Below, in pieces: positions 58,883 to 64,000 of a stretch of 64,000 nt of DNA. Below the pieces are notes generated by a model that worked only from the letters and a program-made list of their open reading frames with translations, was not told the origin of the DNA and ran no database searches. Made by a program: the position numbers and the translations under genes. Origin of the DNA: Euptelea pleiosperma (Eukaryota; Streptophyta; Magnoliopsida; Ranunculales; Eupteleaceae). Numbering within the stretch: the first letter of the stretch is position 1; each line of letters starts with the position of its first letter. The DNA lies in the NCBI GenBank assembly GCA_035048495.1, contig CM068541.1:13275929-13339928 (forward strand). The letters are read 5' to 3'.

Positions 58883-60974
58883 ACTAATTCAGACCCGATC
58901 CAATAAAAAATATATGTTGATCCGGATCCGAACTGAAGATATCGGATCATATAATCGTGATCTGGAACTGATCCGATAAATAGAATAGCGTTCTGAACCC
59001 GATCCGATTCGATCCGATCCACTAAATTATAATAAAATTTTATAATTATTTAAATTATATATTTTATCCATTCAAAATTGAATTATTGTACACCTTTGAA
59101 TTTTGAATTTTTTTAGGAAAATTTAAATTTTGGAGGGAAATTTAAAATTTGGAGGGAATTTTGAATTTTGGAGAAAAATTTAAATTTTAAATTTTGAATT
59201 TTGAATTTTTGAGTAAAAAATGAATTTTGGAGGGAATTTATTAAGCTTTTGTAAAGTTTTGGGAGAAAAATGATTACAAATAGTGTTATAGAGATAGGTG
59301 AATAGTGTTTTAGAGATGTGTTGGTTGGAGCCATTGAGAGAACCAATGAGCTCCAAATACACTTTTTCATAAAAAATTATATTTTGGGTCTCTAAAATAG
59401 AGACCATGGTTGGAGTTACACCAACACCGCCACCACCGTTTTCTCTCTGTCTCTCACTCTCCCATTTTATCTTACCTTTTTCAGAGACGGAGAAAGATCC
59501 GACACAGATCGTTTTTTGTTTATAATTTTCCTTTTTATTACCAATTTATAACTTGTGTTTCTCTTTTGTTATTTCTTTCTTCCTCCTTTTACATGGTTCA
59601 CAGAAACAAACTTGCTCTCGACACCGGGATTTGGCCATCTTTGTCCTACACCCAAACCTTCATCCTCTCCAATGGATAGAGAGTTCCACCTAACCTTCGA
59701 TTTCTTCTCCAACAGAAACAATAACATCCAGAATCCACTCAATAAATTTTTGTAAAAAAATGATCAAACTCGTACCCTAGAAAATGCAATCTTCCAACCC
59801 CAATCAAAGAATCTCTAAATCGATCACAAAAGATGAAAAAAAAAAAGAGGAACAACTTTTAGAATTTCTAAAAAACTCAATCCCCTTAGTTCTTGATTTA
59901 GTTTCAGAAAACGAAAGATGTGCAGCAGAAAGAAGAAGAGACGATCGAGGGTGTAGGCTAAGGAGCTTACCTCTTTTAGTTGCACTTTTTGTACTTTAAG
60001 TTTCTTAATCCACCAATCAATTCTAAGAAACCCTGCTTGCTTGAGTAGAAATTCCTCCAAATCAAAAACCCAAATCCAAATGCCGCCAACTCCCACTCTT
60101 TCGATCCAAAAGAAATTAGAACTCCACAATAGGAAGAAAGCTCTTAGATAGGGAGGAGGATTGATAAGAAAATTCAGACAAGAGAATAAAAAAGAAAACA
60201 ACCGATATCTGAGTGAGCAAGAACGGACATTTAATTCTAGGATCTTGTTGTAAGCTCTGAAAGTGTTCGAGGGAGTGGTCATCGGTAGTCCATGCAAGTC
60301 CGCCGACAAAGCGTCAGAATTCACCATTAGCAAAGAACGAAGAACATAAGATACACTCCTCTAAAAACATATGAAATAAAATTAGAGATAAAATGGTGGT
60401 AGTGGGGTAGAGAGAGAGAGAGAGAAGAAGGGCAAAGTAGTCTTTTTACCCCAATTGTGACGGGCATGTGTTTACAGCGTTCTGCTAGTGTGAGTCAATA
60501 ACGACTAAGTTTGATCAAAGAGGGTGTTGCTGATGTTTGAAAGTTCCGGGGGTAACACAAAATATTTTTAAATAACGGAGGTATTACTAAATTACCCTAA
60601 AAGCATTTCACACAAGAATAGTTGTTTAAGAAAAAATGCATCTAAAAAATTTTGACATTGTTCATAAAAATTGGGAAACCCAATTCCCACCTATTTATTT
60701 ATCCCTAGCTAGGGTTGAAAAGGGCTAGCCCATGAGAGATACAAAGGCCTGAATTTGAATTGCATTGTGCCAGGCATCTAGGCCTAACCCATTCGTAATC
60801 GGGTTGATTTTGATAGGATCTAGGATCCTAATTGATTCTCTTCAAGGGGAATGGTACTCCAATAACTTATTTTTATTCAACTTGTTCTTCAAAACATGAT
60901 TACAACTCCATAAATAGACTCCAAACTCCTACTTACTACCATAGACTTCATGACTAGTTTGCCAAGATTGGTTT

Positions 60975-61295
60975 ATCCTGCAAGAAAATTGGGATTTAGC
61001 GACGAGATTTTAGCGATGGCCAGGATAAACCGTTGCTAAAGATGGGTTTTAGCGGCGACATAGTATGCCTGTCGCTGAAAGGCATATAAAAACATGGTGC
61101 CAAAATTTGGAGGGAAATTTGACCCTAAACGACGCCCTATAGCAACGGCCACACCCTGATCGTCACTAAAATCATTTTTTGTGACAATCGTATGCTCGGC
61201 CGTCACTAAAACCGGTTTGTAGTGACGGTCAGGATGCACTCGTCACAAAAATCAGTTTTAGCGACAGTCGGCTGACCGTTGTTATAGGATCTTCT
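60975..61295. mobile_element. CACTA (En/Spm)-like terminal fragment
   Basis: CTGCAAGAAAATTGGGATTT resembles the CACTACAAGAAAA terminus of CACTA transposons. Many TTTTAGCGAC / GTCGCT / CGTCACTAAAA words follow in both orientations, as in CACTA subterminal arrays. The CACTA core itself is degraded, and the other terminus was not found. Confidence 0.5.
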
Positions 61296-61339
61296 TTATG
61301 AAAAAAAAATGCTGATCGTTTCTATCTCCACCATACGCT

Positions 61340-61380
<41 letters not shown>
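61340..61380. repeat. (CT)n microsatellite
   Basis: An uninterrupted CT run of about 30 bases, next to other pyrimidine-rich sequence (61320-61450). No gene is assigned to it. Confidence 0.8.
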
Positions 61381-61385
<5 letters not shown>

Positions 61386-61589
61386 CTCTTCCCTACGCTC
61401 TTCCTCTTTCTTCTAGCCTCTCCCGTTGTCTGCCATGCTGCCGTACGCCATGTCACCTACCATTGTCTTCTCTTTTCCCTCTCGCCCGCTGTCCACTATT
61501 CCACCCCGCCGTCAACCGTGTTGTCGTGCCGCCATCCTGAAACTAATTTTTTTTTCAAAAACATGGTTATTAGGGGCACTCCTAAGATA

Positions 61590-64000
61590 ATTTTTTTTGA
61601 TAAGTCAAGGATGAAATATATAAAGGAGATCGAGAAGATCTCAAGGGTACAAAAAGATGAGGATCCAAAAACAAAAAAAACAACCCGACTAACTACCCAA
61701 CAAAGTATCAAAACAGAAAACCATCTCAGCTAAAAAACATCCCCTCAACTCAGTTGAGGCGCCACCCCAACTATATAAGAAAGTCTTTATACAAATGAAA
61801 ATTTCTGGTAGTGTTTTTTCTATTCCCCTGAAGATCCTATTGTTTCTTTCTTGCTACAGCCCCCATATCACCGCATACGGTATCATCCTCCATAGGATCT
61901 TTCCTCTGTCTAAGAGTTTAATCCTTGGCCATCCACCCAACAATGACCCGATCTTCTCCGGCATAACCTAAGATAGGCCACCCTACACCAAAAAGTATGA
62001 CAAAATTTGTGACGTAACAACACAATGCAAGAGGAGGTGATCAGTGTTTTGCCAATTAGATCTACACATAGTACAAAAATTAACCATAATCCATTTTCGT
62101 ATAATTAGATTTTCCACAGTAAGTATTTTATTTAGGGATGGTGTCCATGCAAAGAAGCGGATTTTAGATGGCATCTTACCATTCTAGATCTTTTGGCTCA
62201 AATGTAAGGGAGGCTGATTTGAAGTTGAGCTAGGGTTTGAGAGAGTTTCATGAAAAGATTTTACCGAAAAACACCCAATTTTGGAATGGGTTCATTACAG
62301 GTAGTCTTCCTCCAAGGATGTGACTATATGATTCTGAATTAAGTTTATTAGGGATGTCAGCTGTTCTTTCTCCCATTCTAGGAGGTTTATTTTGAATCCT
62401 AAATCCCATGACCTTTCCTGACTAGTCTGTGTACAAATGGAAACAATGAAGTTGCCTTTATTTTGAGATAGAGAGTATAAACGCAGGTAGACCTCCATAA
62501 GACATCGATCACCACACTAAATATCCTCCCAAAATCTAATTCTAGATCCATCCCCCAACACCTTTCTTGTCCCCTCTAAGACTTTCTCCTTGCATTTTAA
62601 TATCCTTTTCCATATCCTACAGCCAAATGACAGTCTAGACTCTTTGGAGGCCCATCCTCCTGGTTCCTCAGCAAATTTGCCTAGGATCACCGTTCTCCAG
62701 AGAGCCTTCATTTTCTTCCAGAACCTCCAAGACCATTTCCCTAACAAAGCTTGATTCATTAGTCTAATTCTCCTGCACCCTAAACCCCCTTGCTTCTTTG
62801 GAAGACAGACTTGTTCCAATCTCACAAGGTGATATCTGAACGACTTCTCCTTATCATGCCAAAGAAAGTTTCTCATTATTCTTTCTATCTTCTTTTCCAC
62901 CCCAACTGGGATTGAGAATAAAGATAGAAAGTAAACTAGCATGCTAGATAGTGTGCTCTTTATTATGACCAGTTTACCTCCTTTTGATAAATATTTCCCT
63001 TGCCATTTTGTTAATCTCTTTCGTATCCTCTCAATCACTGAGTCCCAGATGGATTTGGATTTATAAAGAGCACCCAAAGGAAGACCTAAGTAAGTGGTGG
63101 GTAATGCAGTTGTTGAGCATGCTAAAATCCTAGCCAAGGTCTCAAACTCCCCCACTTACCCTATGCTCATGATCTTACTTTTTCTAAAATTGACCTTAAG
63201 ACCAGAGCATACTTTAAAACAGCACAGGAGACATCACAGGAACGTCAATTGTCTCCAAAAGTCTGATGTAAAAATTAGGGTGTCATCTGCAAACTGGAGG
63301 TGAGATATTTCAATCCCCTCATTCCCTTCTTTAAAGCCCGATAATTCTTCGATCGAAACCCCTCTCGATATCATTCTCCTAAGTGCTTCAACCACCAGAG
63401 TGGGTCTCCTTGTCTCAATCTCCTTGAGCTTTTGAAATGCCCCGTAGGAAAACCATTGATAAGAACTGAGAAGTGAGGTGATCTCACACATTTACTCATC
63501 CAAACTCTCCACTTATACCAAAAACCCAACCTCCACGTCATGTAGTCCAGAAACTCTCAATTAACATGATCATAGGCCTTTTCTAGATCTATTTTGCAAA
63601 TGATCCCCGATTCTCCCGATCTACGCTTTGAATCTATGCATTCATTTACAATCATCACTCCGACGAGGATTTGCCTACCCTTCACGAAGGCTCCTTGTTC
63701 TCCTGATATTACCTCACTCATTACCTTTTTTAAGCGAGAAGCTAGGACCTTTGCCACTATCTTGTAGGTGCCTCCTACCAGACTAATAGGTCTGAAGTCT
63801 CTGATATCCTGAGCTCCTTGACTTTTGGGCACAAGGGTACTGAAAGTTTGATTACAACCGAAGTCTAAAAAATTCTTTCCTTGTAATTCCTCAAAATCAT
63901 TCATCAGATCAAATTTCACTATCTCCCAACATTCTTGGAAGAAGGCCATTGTAATACCATCTGGTCCTAGGGCTTTATCCCTTGACATGTTGAAAATTGA
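61590..64000 (-). mobile_element. L1-type LINE with RT domain, 3' complete, runs off the window
   Basis: Reading the minus strand from the window edge: [54 protein letters not shown] and [12 protein letters not shown] are RT blocks. LRQGDP, then FADDTLIF (63249-63272), is the catalytic region, with the catalytic DD present. STTALPTTYLGLPLGALYKS and TKWQGKYLSKGGKLVIIKST follow (62517-63155). A zf-RVT piece, KIRFFAWTPSLNKILTVENL (61983-62174), precedes the poly(A) end near 61590-61598. The RT is broken: a frame change after YDHVN, loss of sequence between RQGDP and VVEAL, and others downstream. It is a dead copy; the 5' end lies outside the window. Confidence 0.88.

Larger units (their letters stand above)
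56823..60597. mobile_element. Mutator-like element, 3.8 kb, long TIRs, possible Pack-MULE
   Basis: It starts GGGTAATTTAGCATTACC and ends GGTATTACTAAATTACCC. The inverted similarity runs inward roughly 150-200 bases (TTAAAAATATTTTGT, ATTGACTCAC, ACACAT/ACACGT, CCGTCACAA), about 60400-60597 on the right. The left TIR is broken by MITEs at 56968-57371 and 57406-57820, each with a perfect duplication. TAAAAACAT (56814-56822) and TAAAAGCAT (60598-60606) form a 9-bp duplication with one mismatch. No transposase is present. The unexplained interior (about 59420-60370) has gene-like features such as acceptor-like TTTTTAG before a short open stretch on the minus strand, so captured genic DNA is possible. 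Confidence 0.82.

Noticed and set aside
58291..59022. 243-codon open frame on the minus strand with an 84-residue repeat
   Set aside because: It is produced by a 252-bp tandem duplication inside a hAT-like repeat; composition is low-complexity and no domain is visible.

Overview
This is a nuclear stretch of a flowering-plant genome. It is AT-rich, its genes are split by long GT-AG introns, and much of the rest is transposon debris. The gene set (a BES1/BZR1 factor, a FYVE-SYLF endosomal protein, an NLR-like gene), L1-type LINEs and a dense population of small palindromic MITEs all point to an angiosperm. I cannot place the species. I saw no bacterial, organellar or rRNA/tRNA genes.

Four protein-coding loci can be supported. 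(1) 2886-6931 (+) is a two-exon BES1/BZR1-type brassinosteroid transcription factor, 334 aa. (2) 9907-18236 (-) is a five-coding-exon FYVE plus SYLF protein, 542 aa, of the plant CFS1 type, with a 13-codon uORF 12 nt upstream of its start codon. (3) 26762-46562 (+) is a seven-exon gene for a 472-aa protein I do not recognise, whose C-terminal half looks beta-strand-rich. Its introns are swollen by LINE fragments, MITEs and a miniature LTR element. (4) 49057-52243 (-) is a degenerate NB-LRR (NLR) gene whose reading frame breaks directly after a P-loop-like motif. The four genes look independent; nothing suggests a shared pathway.

The rest is mostly transposable elements. LINE pieces lie at 24.9-25.4, 30.0-30.3, 35.3-36.65, 37.5-40.6, 44.8-45.8, 54.1-54.9 and 61.6-64.0 kb (the last runs off the window). 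Several MITE families are near-complete inverted repeats, and three copies carry perfect 9-bp target-site duplications, which implies Mutator-like mobilisation. PIF/Harbinger-like MITEs with TAA or TAG duplications lie at 9.2, 13.8 and 22.5 kb. hAT-like elements lie at 48.3, 56.0 and 58.2 kb.

The most notable structures are: a TRIM with three 119-bp LTRs and two 74-bp internal segments inside perfect 5-bp duplications (42255-42759); a 3.8-kb transposase-less Mutator-like element with long TIRs, a 9-bp duplication and three layers of nested insertions (56823-60597); and a LINE cut by a 1.45-kb insertion with a 9-bp duplication (38652-40098). I found no CRISPR array and no new multi-gene system. 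The unusual biology here is transposon architecture.
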